Below, piece after piece: positions 28,573-37,730 of a stretch of DNA of 64,000 bases. Location of the stretch: positions 1,170,063 through 1,234,062 of the forward strand of contig CAIFER010000001.1 in the NCBI GenBank assembly GCA_903789525.1, given 5' to 3'. This stretch comes from an uncultured Aeriscardovia sp. (lineage in GTDB: Bacteria; Actinomycetota; Actinomycetes; Actinomycetales; Bifidobacteriaceae). Every line of letters begins with the position of its first letter. Position 1 is the stretch's first letter. The position numbers and the translations under genes are program-made. The notes below the pieces were generated by a model. The model did not search any database, was not told the origin of the DNA, and saw only the letters and a program-made list of their open reading frames with translations.

Positions 28573-30229
28573 ATGAACAAATTAATGAAGCGAGTGTTGA
28601 CGAGTATTGCGTCCGTCGCCCTAGCTGTGACAGGTCTCACTGCTGGTGCCGTGACGGCATCTGCTGCATCGCCAGCTGATGTCAACGACTCCGAGACTCT
28701 CACCTTCACAGCAACGGACGAGCAGCAGCTCACAAATGCCCACTTGAAGGCATATATGATTGCTTCTTACGTTCACTATTAAATGGCACCACGGGCGATC
28801 ACTATGGACTGAAGACCGCTCCAGGTGCGAATTCCGCGATCACAAGCGTCTTGACGGATCTTGGTTATACAGTCCCTGACTCAGTTGATCCGCTTGCTTG
28901 GGCACAGTCACAATCTCCGGCAATCTTTGGTTCAGAGACAAGTGGTACCTCTACTAGCAACGAACGCAAGCTTGCGACAAAGTTGGCACCGCTCGCCAAG
29001 GATAATGGCACGGAACTGACGCTGACTGGTAGCGGTACGACACGGACTGCACAGATTTCAGCTGGTCTCTATGTCATCGTCGATGATTCCACAACGAATC
29101 CTTCTGTCCCGATGATCGTCGGTACAGCACCGGTTAGCGATGGCAAAATCAATATGAAAAACGCCGCCACGCCTTCTATTACCAAAACAATTGATGGCAC
29201 TCGTTCCGCTTCGGCCGATATTGGCGAAACAAAGACGGTGACGCTCACCACAAAGATGCCAAATACTGCAAATCATGACAGCTACACGTGGCGCATCTAT
29301 GATCTCGTTGATCCTGGGATGACAGTCGATATCTCCAGCATTCAGGTAGCAGGGAAATCCGCTGGCAGTGGTTCGAGTGCTCACTTCACCGTCCAGCTTG
29401 CTACGCGTACGGGTGATTCTGTTTCCCCTTCTGACGCATCTGCTGCAAGTGGGGAGTTCGTAGGAACGAAGACCCAGGCTCTTGTCATCACGCTTGACAA
29501 GGCTCAACTCGCTGGTCTGGGCCTGAGTGCTGGCGATGATATCACGACACCTATAAGGCCAAGCTCAACGATTCTGTTAAGCAGAATGATTCCACGGGTG
29601 CAGTTCTAGCCTCTGGTGATTCAAGCGCTGTGCATGCGGCTAAGAACACTGCCATTGTTTCCGATAATGGCGCGGAGTCTTCTGCCGCGGATACCAACGC
29701 AATATCTCTTCTCTCGACCTCTGACTTTGCGTTCTCCAAGGTCTGGGCTAATGGCGCTGCTGCAAGCGGTGCACAGTTCACCGTCAAGAATTCGAAAGGC
29801 AAGTATCTCCAGGCCTACACTGCGGACTCTGGCTGGACGTGGGGAGATTCTTCTCATGAATTTGCAGCTACTACCAGCCCTAATCTGTATTCCTTCACCG
29901 GTCTTGGTGACGGAACATACACAGTCAGCGAGTCTACTGTCGCAACTGGTGCTTCTGACATGAAGCCAAGCTTCACAGTCACTATCGACCATGGGAATGC
30001 TACTCCGGCCACAGCTACTTCCACCGATGTGTGGGGTCTGGTGGCTACCAGCGGAAGCACTGTTCCTAGCGGCTCGATCGCTGCCGTGACCAACGTCCAT
30101 AACATTACAGAGTTGCCGAAGACTGGTGCAGCCGGCATCATCCTCGTTGTTGCTATCATCGTGCTTCTCTTCGCTGGCGCCTTCCTGCTGATTTCCCTCT
30201 ATCGGCGCAAGGCAATTGCCAACCGTTGA
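28573..30229 (+). pseudogene. Major pilin (FimA-like LPXTG protein), frameshifted twice
   Basis: Three reading frames add up to one pilin of about 550 residues. Segment 1 (28573-28782) has a signal peptide ending ASAAS and reads to LKAYMIASYVHY. Segment 2 continues one base back in frame from about 28779 (LLNGTTGDHYGLKTAPG) and contains KNAATPSITKTIDG. Segment 3 starts near 29549 (TYKAKLNDSV) and holds a Cna-B-like domain (FSKVWANGAAASGAQFTV) and the sorting signal LPKTG, a membrane helix and YRRK. Both shifts equal the loss of one base. AAGGAT precedes the first ATG. As written, only a 69-residue peptide would be made. Confidence 0.82.
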
Positions 30230-30244
30230 TAATCCGGGACAGCT

Positions 30245-30396
30245 TGTTCTGACCTCGCATGGTGAGCGTGGATCAGAACGGCGTCGATGACATCGTGCGA
30301 TCGTACGATGTCATGTCCTTTAATGCCCGCCCTCTGCAGGACCTACAAATCCTTGCGGAAGCGGGTGTTTTCATATCTGGTTTCTTTCCAGATCAG
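30245..30396 (+). promoter_or_regulatory. Three hairpins between pilin and sortase
   Basis: Three inverted repeats follow each other: GTTCTGA/TCAGAAC (30245-30278), ATGACATCGT/ACGATGTCAT (30287-30314, perfect 10 bp) and ATCTGG/CCAGAT (about 30378-30396). They could lower sortase transcription relative to the pilin. None has a strong U tract. Confidence 0.4.
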
Positions 30397-30434
30397 ATGC
30401 TGTCAGACTATAGCCGCGGAGAAAGGAGATAGAG

Positions 30435-31584
30435 ATGAGAAGACTCAAGACGCGAGCAATAACCGCAGCACGTAGGCAGCGGGAGACGTCACAACAAGTG
30501 CGCGTATCCCGTTCACAGAGATCTTGTGCGTCTTACCAGTCTCGTACGCGTCTTGGTCTGCGTCTCCTCCTTGCCCTTGCTATTGCTTTCCTTGTTGGCG
30601 GGTTCGTACTAATTGGATATCTCGTCTTGCGTTTTTCTGCTACTGATTCCCAGCTCTCCTCAACTGTTTCGCAGCGGCAGGCAGCTGTCAGCAAGTGGCC
30701 TACGGCAAAACAGAAGACTGCTCTCCGTGCGGCACAAAAATACAATCACGCTCTCGCTGTTCTCGCTGCTCAAGGTCATCAGCCTATCGGCCGTCAGTCT
30801 GATCCTTTCGCGCAACTACGGGCCCGCCGAACAACAGGGGGCGTACCATCGCCGACATCTTCATCACCCTCGTTATCCTCGTCATCGGCCTTCGCTGCCT
30901 CACATGGTGCAGAGTCAACACGGCCAAGTAAATCCAGCTCTATACTCGATACTCTTGATGCGCAGTACCCCACCCTCCTCAATGAAGGCAACGGCATGAT
31001 GGGTTCCATTGAGATCCCTGAAATCAGCGTGGACCTGCCGATCTACCATGGCACTTCTGATACGGTACTGCAGATTGGTGCCGGGTATATTGAAGGTACG
31101 AGTTTACCGATTGGCGGGAAGTCAGCGCATGCCGTCAGCCCACCGCGGACTGCCGTCAGCGATGATGTTCACCCGAATTGACGAGCTGAGAAAAGGTGAT
31201 CCCTTCTACATTCATACCGTGGGTCACACTCTCGCCTATCGTGTTGACCGCATCATGGTGGTCGGCCCAGATGATACGAGTCGACTGCGCATTGAACCGG
31301 GCGTCGACAGGGTGACTCTCTACACGTGCACGCCCTACGGCGTCAACACGCATCGTTTACTTGTCTTAGGCGTACGTGCCAAAATCCCCGCCCAGGTGCC
31401 TCCACCTTCGAAAGCTGGCCCTGACTGGCACAAGATCTTTCTCTCTACCGGTCTTTTCTTGTTGCTTGCCGCTCTCCTGTGGTTGTTTATCTGGCTTGCT
31501 ACACGCCGACCGGTCGTTATGCAACACGGACCGATAGGACGACATGAGAAGCGTTTCTTATGGCCTCATCCGCGCAAGATATAA
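30435..31584 (+). pseudogene. Class C (pilus) sortase, frameshifted
   Basis: Pilin-polymerising transpeptidase split over two frames. The first frame (to 31181) has a basic N-terminus, a membrane helix, a long Ser-rich stretch, then GSIEIPEISVDLPIYHGTSD and GAGYIEGTSLPIGGKSAHAV. The second frame takes over at about 31131-31141 with SAHRGLPSA (catalytic His), TLYTCTPYGVNTHRLLV (catalytic Cys and Arg), a C-terminal membrane helix and a basic tail. The jump fits loss of two or five bases. AAGGAG precedes the ATG. Catalytic residues are all present but cannot be made in one chain. Confidence 0.82.
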
Positions 31585-31620
31585 CATGTCAATGCTGAAG
31601 ACTCCGAGGACCCGTTGGCT

Positions 31621-31636
31621 TGCTATAGTGTGAGAC
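31621..31636 (+). promoter_or_regulatory. Extended -10 promoter for a leaderless mRNA
   Basis: TGCTATAGT (31621-31629) is an extended -10 element whose end lies seven bases before the ATG of the next gene. No ribosome site fits in that gap, so transcription would begin at or next to the start codon. Confidence 0.55.
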
Positions 31637-32431
31637 ATGTTCAGCCCTCATTTTTCGCCTCATGCCGAGTCTTTATCTTCCTCTGCGTTAGCGTCTTCAC
31701 CTGCACCAGATAGCGCACGCGCGCCACTTCTCAAGGTTCGTCATGCGACAGTGTGCGTGACAGGGGATGATGGTGCGACTCGTACAATTTTTTCCGATAT
31801 CAATCTCGATCTCTATCCGGGTCAGATCATCGATATTACAGGGCCTTCGGGTGCGGGAAAGTCGAGCTTGCTGACCACAATCGCTTGTCTGAATCCTCAT
31901 GGTCGCGCTGAAATGACTTTCAAGGGGAAAGATGCGCATTCTATCAATCCGCATCAGTGGCGTGCATACGTGTCATACGTTCATCAGAAACCAATCTTGA
32001 CGGGTGAGACGATCCGTGACGCTCTTCTTTTCCCGTGGACGCTGTCGATTCGGCGCAAGGGAAACAAGCCAACAGATGAGCAGATGCGTTCCGCACTTGA
32101 TCGCGCAGGATTAGCTGATATCAGCATTTCGCGCCCCATCGCAGATATCTCTGGTGGGCAGTTAGCGCGTGTAAGCCTGATTCGAACGCTTTTGACGCAC
32201 CCTTGTGTGCTATTGGCCGACGAAATCGATGCGGCGCTTGATCCTGTGGCGGATCAACGTATTGAAGCGATGATTGCTGAGCAAGCGAAGGCAGGAATGG
32301 CTGTTGTCCGTGTTCGCCATCGTTCTCTTGATGGACTCGAAACGCGCGTTCTTCGACTTGAAAATGGCGTGCTCAGTGCGGAAGAGAAACAAGCGAAAAG
32401 CACTGCAGGGGAGAAGAGGAATAGCCTATGA
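31637..32431 (+). CDS. FetA-like ABC transporter ATP-binding protein
   Basis: ATPase of 264 residues partnered by the FetB-like permease that overlaps it by four bases. Walker A is GPSGAGKSSLL, the signature SGGQLARVSL, and Walker B VLLADEIDAALD. The first 30 residues are Ser/Ala/Pro-rich and not part of the fold. In E. coli the FetAB (YbbL-YbbM) pair is linked to iron export and oxidative-stress resistance; the same role here is inferred from family only. The start is likely leaderless. Confidence 0.85.
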   Translation: MFSPHFSPHAESLSSSALASSPAPDSARAPLLKVRHATVCVTGDDGATRTIFSDINLDLYPGQIIDITGPSGAGKSSLLTTIACLNPHGRAEMTFKGKDAHSINPHQWRAYVSYVHQKPILTGETIRDALLFPWTLSIRRKGNKPTDEQMRSALDRAGLADISISRPIADISGGQLARVSLIRTLLTHPCVLLADEIDAALDPVADQRIEAMIAEQAKAGMAVVRVRHRSLDGLETRVLRLENGVLSAEEKQAKSTAGEKRNSL

Positions 32432-33234
32432 AATACACCATCGACCAATGGGGGCTCCTCATCGCGCTAGTAATGGTCTGCGCTGCGGCAGGATTGGCAA
32501 TGGCGATGAGACTACATGTAGCTAAGAATCTTCTCATCTCAGCCGTGCGCTCGCTTTTGCAGCTGCTGGCAATGGGATTTGTACTCGAATGGGTAATCCG
32601 GCAGAATCAGTGGGTCATTGTGGTTGCTCTCATGGCCGTCATGATCGTGGCCGCTGTGCAGATCACCATTTCGCGTGCTGCGGGGATACCGCGTGGCCTT
32701 GGATGGCCGATTTTTCAGACGTTGGCGATTACCACTGTGCTGATGGTAGGGCTCGTCGCTGAGGCTATTATCCGTCCGCGTCCGTGGTATGCGCCGCAAG
32801 TTGTTATTCCGATTGCCGGTATGATGCTAGGGAATATTGTTGGGGCAACGGCAGTCGGTTTGACGCGTTTTTATGAGTCGATGAAATCGCGTCGAGATGA
32901 GATCGAGGCGATGCTTGCTCTCGGTGCCACCGCATGGGAAGCGAGCAGACCGTCTGTACTGTCATCCGTTCGCCTTGGTCTTATGCCAACAATTGCAACA
33001 CTGGCATCGAGTGGAATCGTGATGATCCCAGGAATGATGGCCGGTCAGGTGATTGCTGGTCTCAATCCACTCAATGCAGCGATCTATCAGTTCGTGATCT
33101 TGGCAGCTATGGCATCGCTGACACTCGTCTCGACAGCTTTGATTTTGCGGCTGGTGTATCGAACGTGTTTCACAGCTGATGATCGCTATCAGCCAATTGT
33201 CTCACGTGAAACAAAAAAGAAGCGCCGCTCCTGA
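32428..33234 (+). CDS. FetB-like ABC transporter permease (UPF0014)
   Basis: Membrane protein of 268 residues in the YbbM/FetB family, with about seven predicted helices. Family features visible are RSLLQLLAMGFVLEWV, the cytoplasmic loop AMLALGATAWEASRPS, and the GIVMIPGMMAGQVIAGLNP segment. It overlaps the ATPase gene by four bases (ATGA). The stop codon lies inside the hairpin at 33219-33268. Confidence 0.88.
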   Translation: MKYTIDQWGLLIALVMVCAAAGLAMAMRLHVAKNLLISAVRSLLQLLAMGFVLEWVIRQNQWVIVVALMAVMIVAAVQITISRAAGIPRGLGWPIFQTLAITTVLMVGLVAEAIIRPRPWYAPQVVIPIAGMMLGNIVGATAVGLTRFYESMKSRRDEIEAMLALGATAWEASRPSVLSSVRLGLMPTIATLASSGIVMIPGMMAGQVIAGLNPLNAAIYQFVILAAMASLTLVSTALILRLVYRTCFTADDRYQPIVSRETKKKRRS

Positions 33235-33268
33235 ACGCTTCTGAATCAGTGGACAGGAGTAGCGCTTC
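33219..33268. terminator. Bidirectional terminator between fetB-like and AGE genes
   Basis: GAAGCGC at 33219-33225 pairs with GCGCTTC at 33262-33268, extended by GCTCCTG with CAGGAGT after one mismatch. An A run precedes it, which becomes the U tract for the minus-strand AGE gene. Confidence 0.75.
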
Positions 33269-33310
33269 GGTTGCGCGGCTTGAGAGTCGCGGTGAAGATG
33301 GACCGAGTCT

Positions 33311-34621
33311 TTATACTTGCGTCCGAGCGACGGCGGTTGCGATCGAAACAGCCGGATCGTTGAACGGGATCAGCGTGGACTGGAAGGCGTGGTAGAGGTC
33401 TGACTTTCCAGGCCACACCGTGCGCAGAACGTGATTATGAGCATCCATCTGATGCCACCACGAACCATTGAGATGGTCGGCCAAATGCTCGTCGACGAAG
33501 CGGACGAAGGTGGCATACCAGCTGCGGTAGAAGTCGCGGCCAGTCACCTTGTACAGCGTGGCAGAAGCATCGATGCCCTCGGCGATCGTCCAATGCATGC
33601 GATCGTGCACGACAGGCTTGCCAGACCAATCGGTGGTGTACACCAAGCCTGGTTCGCCATCTGCGCACCAACCGTCAGCGACAGCGCGCGCAAACAGATG
33701 CTCAGCAGCATCCACATATGGCTGCGCTTCCTTAGAAACGGTGTGCTTTGCAGGATCCCATCCGTATGTCGAAATGGCCCACTGGGTGATCAGACGGCTC
33801 CACTCAATGCCATGACCTGGCGTTGCACCGTATGGCTTGAACTGATCGTCCTTCTTATCGGCGTTGAACTCGAGCTGCGGAACCCAGTTTTCGTTGTAAT
33901 GCTCTGGAATACGCCAGTTATTGTTCTTGGCCCAGCCGATGAGGTGACGAATGACGCGTCCAGCACGATCGCGGAAGCTCTCGTCTCCGGTGGCATCTGC
34001 AATTGCCAAGAACGCCTCAGTAGAGTGCATATTCGCATTGATTCCGCGATATGTATCCTTCTTGGTCATCTCTGTATTCCACGTATCGACTGCCATTCCG
34101 GCTTTGTCGTCCCAGAAATACTTGTTGTACGTATCGATGGCCTGATCGAGCAGATCCTTTGCTCCCGGACGACCAAGTAGATAGGCCGATGTGGCCGCCA
34201 GCATGACGAACGCGTGCGTGTAGCAGATCTTCGTCGTCTCGTGATCCAAGTATGGCTTGCCATCAGCGTCCATTTTCAGCGTGACAGACGGATACCAGCC
34301 ACCGTGCACATCATCGTGTAAATGCCCACGCAAGCCGGCCAGCATGTTATCGACAATTTTTTCAGCGCCTGGGAAACCGAGCATTGCGCCCAGTGAGTAG
34401 ACGTGTGTCATACGGCATGTGATCCATGTTTGAACGCCTTCGCTCGGATCGATGCGGCCGAAATCATCTAGCCAGCCAGCGCCTCCCATTGGCGTAGCAA
34501 CTCCACGTCCGAAGCGCAGCAGATTGTACGATTGGTCAGCCATAAAGACGCGATTTGCTTGCGTTCCGAGTTCATATTTGTCAGCAGCACCTAATTGTGC
34601 TCTATCAGTGAGCCCGCTCAT
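33311..34621 (-). CDS. AGE-family mannose isomerase/epimerase
   Basis: N-acylglucosamine 2-epimerase superfamily, alpha6/alpha6 barrel, 436 residues. Motifs RMTHVYSLGAMLG, ICYTHAFVMLAA, INANMHSTEAFLA and GHGIEWSRLI place it with the YihS-like aldose-ketose isomerases and mannose epimerases rather than the RnBP sub-group. It would convert free mannose from the mannosidases into fructose or glucose. A LacI-type operator copy lies 115-128 bases upstream (34736-34749), which ties it to the N-glycan locus. Exact product (fructose or glucose) cannot be told from sequence. Confidence 0.85.
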   Translation of the reverse strand: MSGLTDRAQLGAADKYELGTQANRVFMADQSYNLLRFGRGVATPMGGAGWLDDFGRIDPSEGVQTWITCRMTHVYSLGAMLGFPGAEKIVDNMLAGLRGHLHDDVHGGWYPSVTLKMDADGKPYLDHETTKICYTHAFVMLAATSAYLLGRPGAKDLLDQAIDTYNKYFWDDKAGMAVDTWNTEMTKKDTYRGINANMHSTEAFLAIADATGDESFRDRAGRVIRHLIGWAKNNNWRIPEHYNENWVPQLEFNADKKDDQFKPYGATPGHGIEWSRLITQWAISTYGWDPAKHTVSKEAQPYVDAAEHLFARAVADGWCADGEPGLVYTTDWSGKPVVHDRMHWTIAEGIDASATLYKVTGRDFYRSWYATFVRFVDEHLADHLNGSWWHQMDAHNHVLRTVWPGKSDLYHAFQSTLIPFNDPAVSIATAVARTQV

Positions 34622-34666
34622 ATCTCATTCACTTCCTGGTGACGCACCCGATAAATACTTCAGAAA

Positions 34667-34686
34667 CTTCTAGATGCCTCTAGAAG
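34667..34686. promoter_or_regulatory. Palindrome in the AGE leader
   Basis: CTTCTAGA and its reverse complement TCTAGAAG are separated by TGCC, about 45 bases before the minus-strand AGE start. It may be a second operator or a leader hairpin. Confidence 0.35.
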
Positions 34687-34735
34687 CCTCTCAATACGTT
34701 TTGATCATATCTCATAATCTGTGTTTTTATGCGGA

Positions 34736-34749
34736 CTGAAACGGTTTAG
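34736..34749. promoter_or_regulatory. LacI-type operator candidate upstream of the AGE gene
   Basis: CTGAAACGGTTTAG matches 12 of 14 positions of the perfect operator CTAAACCGGTTTAG at 14939. It lies in the 340-base gap between the divergent AGE and DUF3566 genes, on the AGE side. The rest of that gap shows a GGATAAT box near 34914 that could serve the DUF3566 gene, and no further gene. Confidence 0.5.
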
Positions 34750-34961
34750 CAATGACTTTAGTGCATGTTTAGTTGACAGCCAGTTATAGGCGATTGCAGT
34801 CATGTGTAGTCAGCATTTGCTGTGCGCTTCTGTATTGTTTGTATCGTTTGTGTTCAATTTTTTATCCAGAGGCTTTCTGACCGCCGTGAGCGCGAAAATA
34901 ACACAGAAGTGAGGGATAATCTTCATAGCAAGGCACGTTAAGCGTATGAAGGGTGACATTC

Positions 34962-35519
34962 ATGGCAGAAGATGATCGTTACGATCGCGCTGATTCGTTC
35001 AATGTTCGTGAGCAGGGCAGAGTAAGCCAGGAATCGGCTCCTGAAGTTTCCACGCCGACGGGAACAGTTCGGGAAGAAAGCCGTCCTCGGCAAGGGCAAA
35101 GAACTGTCAATTCTGGTCGGCGAGTCCGTCCCATCCATCGTGTGCGCGTGCCAAAGGCTCGTCGTATGCGTCTGTCGGTCGTCAAGGTTGATCCGTGGTC
35201 CGTGGCGAAGGTTTCGTTCATGCTCTCTATCGCCTTGGGCATCATTCAGGTTGCATGCGTCACGATCCTCTGGTGGATCCTGAGCACGGTCGGAGTGTTC
35301 GACAAGGTGAGTTCGCTCGTCTCTTCGGCAGGTTTGTCAGGTAAGAATGGCTTTGACATCATGAATTTCTTCGGACTGAGCAGGGTCGTGTCAGCTGTGA
35401 CACTGTTCTCCATCTTTGAGGTCGTCGTAATTGTCATTCTCGCGGTGATTGGAGCGTTCCTTTATAACGTCGTCAGCTCGCTTGTCGGCGGTGTGCATGT
35501 GACTCTCGGCGACGACTGA
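34962..35519 (+). CDS. DUF3566 membrane protein
   Basis: Protein of 185 residues with a disordered acidic then Arg-rich N-terminus (to about 65) and a DUF3566 domain with two membrane helices (VAKVSFMLSIALGIIQV and the helix near TLFSIFEVVVIVILAV). This family is an actinobacterial marker normally encoded right after gyrA; function unknown, with links to the cell envelope or division machinery proposed. ATG 34962 is chosen because AAGGGTG precedes it. The gene lies 32.9 kb from the gyrA stop, which suggests the material between was inserted or moved in. Confidence 0.85.
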   Translation: MAEDDRYDRADSFNVREQGRVSQESAPEVSTPTGTVREESRPRQGQRTVNSGRRVRPIHRVRVPKARRMRLSVVKVDPWSVAKVSFMLSIALGIIQVACVTILWWILSTVGVFDKVSSLVSSAGLSGKNGFDIMNFFGLSRVVSAVTLFSIFEVVVIVILAVIGAFLYNVVSSLVGGVHVTLGDD

Positions 35520-35578
35520 GTAATAACAGAGCGATGACTGAGAGCGAAGAGCAAAAGACGGATTAAAGAAGCCTGAAA

Positions 35579-36709
35579 GTGTTCGCGTCTGTTTCTTTTA
35601 CTGAGGCTTCAATACTGGGCATTTATATCAATGTCTTCAGCCAGCCGTTCATGCTGTCGGTTCTCTTCAGTCTGCTCGCATCCGCCGTCCTCACCCTCCC
35701 GATTGCAGCGTGGTTGTACCATCGGCGCAACGGCATTCATTTCAGCGCGGTTCTCTCTGTCTACCTCTGCATCCTGTACGTTTTTGCGCTTGCCTTTTTC
35801 ACCCTCTATCCGCTTCCCGCTAACCCGGCTCAATTCTGTCGGACGCACTCTCTTCAGCCCAATTACAATTTCCTGCAGTTCGTGACCGATTTCCGGAAGT
35901 CCCCGATTTCAGCCTTTTTACAGCTCACGCTCAATGTCGCCTTTTTCGTCCCACTCGGATTCATACTTCGTCGTTGTGCGCACTGGCATGGATGGGCCGT
36001 TGTTATTTCTGGTTTTGCGGTCAGTCTTGTGATCGAGACAGCTCAGCTGACGGGCATGTTCCATCTCGTACCGTGCTCATATCGCGAATTTGATGTTGAC
36101 GATCTCGTTACCAATACGTGTGGCGCGTTGATTGGCCTTCTGCTCGCTTACTGGTGGGATCGCGTTCGTCCTCAGCAGCACGACCATGCTGTGCGCATGA
36201 CGACGAATCCGGGATTTATTCGCCGCGTCGTCGCTTTCGCACTTGACTGGCTGCTGATCTCGTTGAGCGCTTATCTTGCCGTTGTTCTGCTTTCGCTGTT
36301 AGTGCTGTGGATTGGCAGATGGCAGTCGGGAACGGTTCTCGCGTCTGGTACGGCATTGCGTGAGGCTCTTGACAGGATCTTTCTCCTCATTTCGCTGGCA
36401 GTTGGGGAGATCGTCATTCCTGTGTTACGGCACGGGCAGACGCTCATGGGCGGCTACGTGAATATGACGATTGAGACGCGTCAGCGTTCCGGGTGGATGC
36501 GCTGCCTGTTTTACACTCTGCGATTTGCTGCTCTGCTTCTCGTTCTGGCTCCTCAATTTGTTCCGTTGGGGACGCCAACGCGCGTGAATTCGGTCATTCA
36601 TTCCATCAGCACAGTGGTGATGATTGCGCTCGCGGTCTACTGGCTCATTCGTCGCCGTATGCCGTATGACGAGATTCCTGGGCTTCCGATTAACCCCCAA
36701 GATCAGTGA
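35579..36709 (+). CDS. VanZ/RDD fusion membrane protein
   Basis: Protein of up to 376 residues. The N-terminal half is a VanZ-like domain (helices around FMLSVLFSLLAS, LYVFALAFFTLYPLP, LNVAFFVPLGFILRR, and the marker FDVDDLVTNTCGALIGLLLAYW). The C-terminal half is an RDD domain beginning GFIRRVVAFALDWLLISL. VanZ proteins are linked to teicoplanin-type resistance or unknown envelope roles; nothing here allows a firmer call. The GTG start at 35579 has only a weak ribosome site, and an ATG at 35651 is possible. Confidence 0.8.
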   Translation: MFASVSFTEASILGIYINVFSQPFMLSVLFSLLASAVLTLPIAAWLYHRRNGIHFSAVLSVYLCILYVFALAFFTLYPLPANPAQFCRTHSLQPNYNFLQFVTDFRKSPISAFLQLTLNVAFFVPLGFILRRCAHWHGWAVVISGFAVSLVIETAQLTGMFHLVPCSYREFDVDDLVTNTCGALIGLLLAYWWDRVRPQQHDHAVRMTTNPGFIRRVVAFALDWLLISLSAYLAVVLLSLLVLWIGRWQSGTVLASGTALREALDRIFLLISLAVGEIVIPVLRHGQTLMGGYVNMTIETRQRSGWMRCLFYTLRFAALLLVLAPQFVPLGTPTRVNSVIHSISTVVMIALAVYWLIRRRMPYDEIPGLPINPQDQ

Positions 36710-36714
36710 TCGCC

Positions 36715-37695
36715 TTAATCGCCTTTCCTGGTTTTCTCAGCTTTTTCAACCTTCTCAGCTTTCTTATGAGCCTTGATTTGTTTGATCTGTTGGCGCTTTT
36801 CGTGCCGCAGAGATGCTGAATCCGGGTCAAGCTTGAGTCCGAATACGATGGCCTGACGCAGAGATTCATAATCGAGATTGCCGAGGAAACCGATTTTGCT
36901 GCCCACGAGGTCGGGGATGAGCTGAGGGAAATGGCTGCGAATGTAAGCGTCTCGGTCTGAAATTGCCTTTGCCCAATCGCTGAGAGTGGAAGCCTTCGCA
37001 GATCCAAGTAGCGAACCCGCGTGCAGACGGTAGTGATACAGCACTTTTGGTAAGCGGATAATGCGGTCTGCCGCTCCGAGGATTTGGCAAATACGAGCGA
37101 GATCTTCCACCTTGCGGCCAACCGGGAAGGTAATGTGGTGCGACCGGTAAATGGACGCAGGAGCAAGAAAACTCCACGCGTATCCGCCAATTTTCCCAGC
37201 AAGCTGTTCGCGAATTGCATCGACTGGAGTGAGAATCTGCAACGTCGAATAGCGATTATGCACATAGTGGGATTCCAACGGCGTTCCGCGCGAACTGATG
37301 GTATCGAATTGATACATCACGACATCGTGAGGTTCTTCTCGTGCGTTCAAGCATTCTGCAACGAGATGCGGATCGGTGAGGTCGTCTGAGTCGACGAAAA
37401 GAATGAATTGACCGCGTGCTTCACGCATGCCTCGATTGCGCCCTACTGACAGGCCTTGATGAGACTGCCTGATAATGCGGATTCGTGAGTCACGAGCAGC
37501 CCACTTCTCTTCAATTTCAGGCGTAGTGTCGGTTGATTGATCATCGACGATGATGATTTCAAGATGACGATACGTCTGATGCGTCACGCTACGCAGCGTT
37601 TGATCGATGTACTCTTCGCTATTCCACGCCGGAATGATGACGCTGACGAGCGGATCACGAGCACTCGGAAGTACGCTTGGAAGTGCAGTTTTCAT
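36715..37695 (-). CDS. Family 2 glycosyltransferase
   Basis: GT-A fold transferase of 326 residues. VSVIIPAWNSEEYIDQTL, the nucleotide-binding DDQSTDTT, GLSVGRNRGMREARG and the DxD-like FVDSDDL are in the usual order. No membrane helix is evident, and the C-terminus is Lys-rich (about 20 residues). ATG 37695 is preferred because GAGGAGG lies just before it. It stands alone, five bases from the convergent VanZ gene; sugar and acceptor are unknown, probably a cell-surface glycan. Confidence 0.88.
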   Translation of the reverse strand: MKTALPSVLPSARDPLVSVIIPAWNSEEYIDQTLRSVTHQTYRHLEIIIVDDQSTDTTPEIEEKWAARDSRIRIIRQSHQGLSVGRNRGMREARGQFILFVDSDDLTDPHLVAECLNAREEPHDVVMYQFDTISSRGTPLESHYVHNRYSTLQILTPVDAIREQLAGKIGGYAWSFLAPASIYRSHHITFPVGRKVEDLARICQILGAADRIIRLPKVLYHYRLHAGSLLGSAKASTLSDWAKAISDRDAYIRSHFPQLIPDLVGSKIGFLGNLDYESLRQAIVFGLKLDPDSASLRHEKRQQIKQIKAHKKAEKVEKAEKTRKGD

Positions 37696-37730
37696 TTTCG
37701 CCTCCTCTTTCAGCCCATAATAATGGAGGT

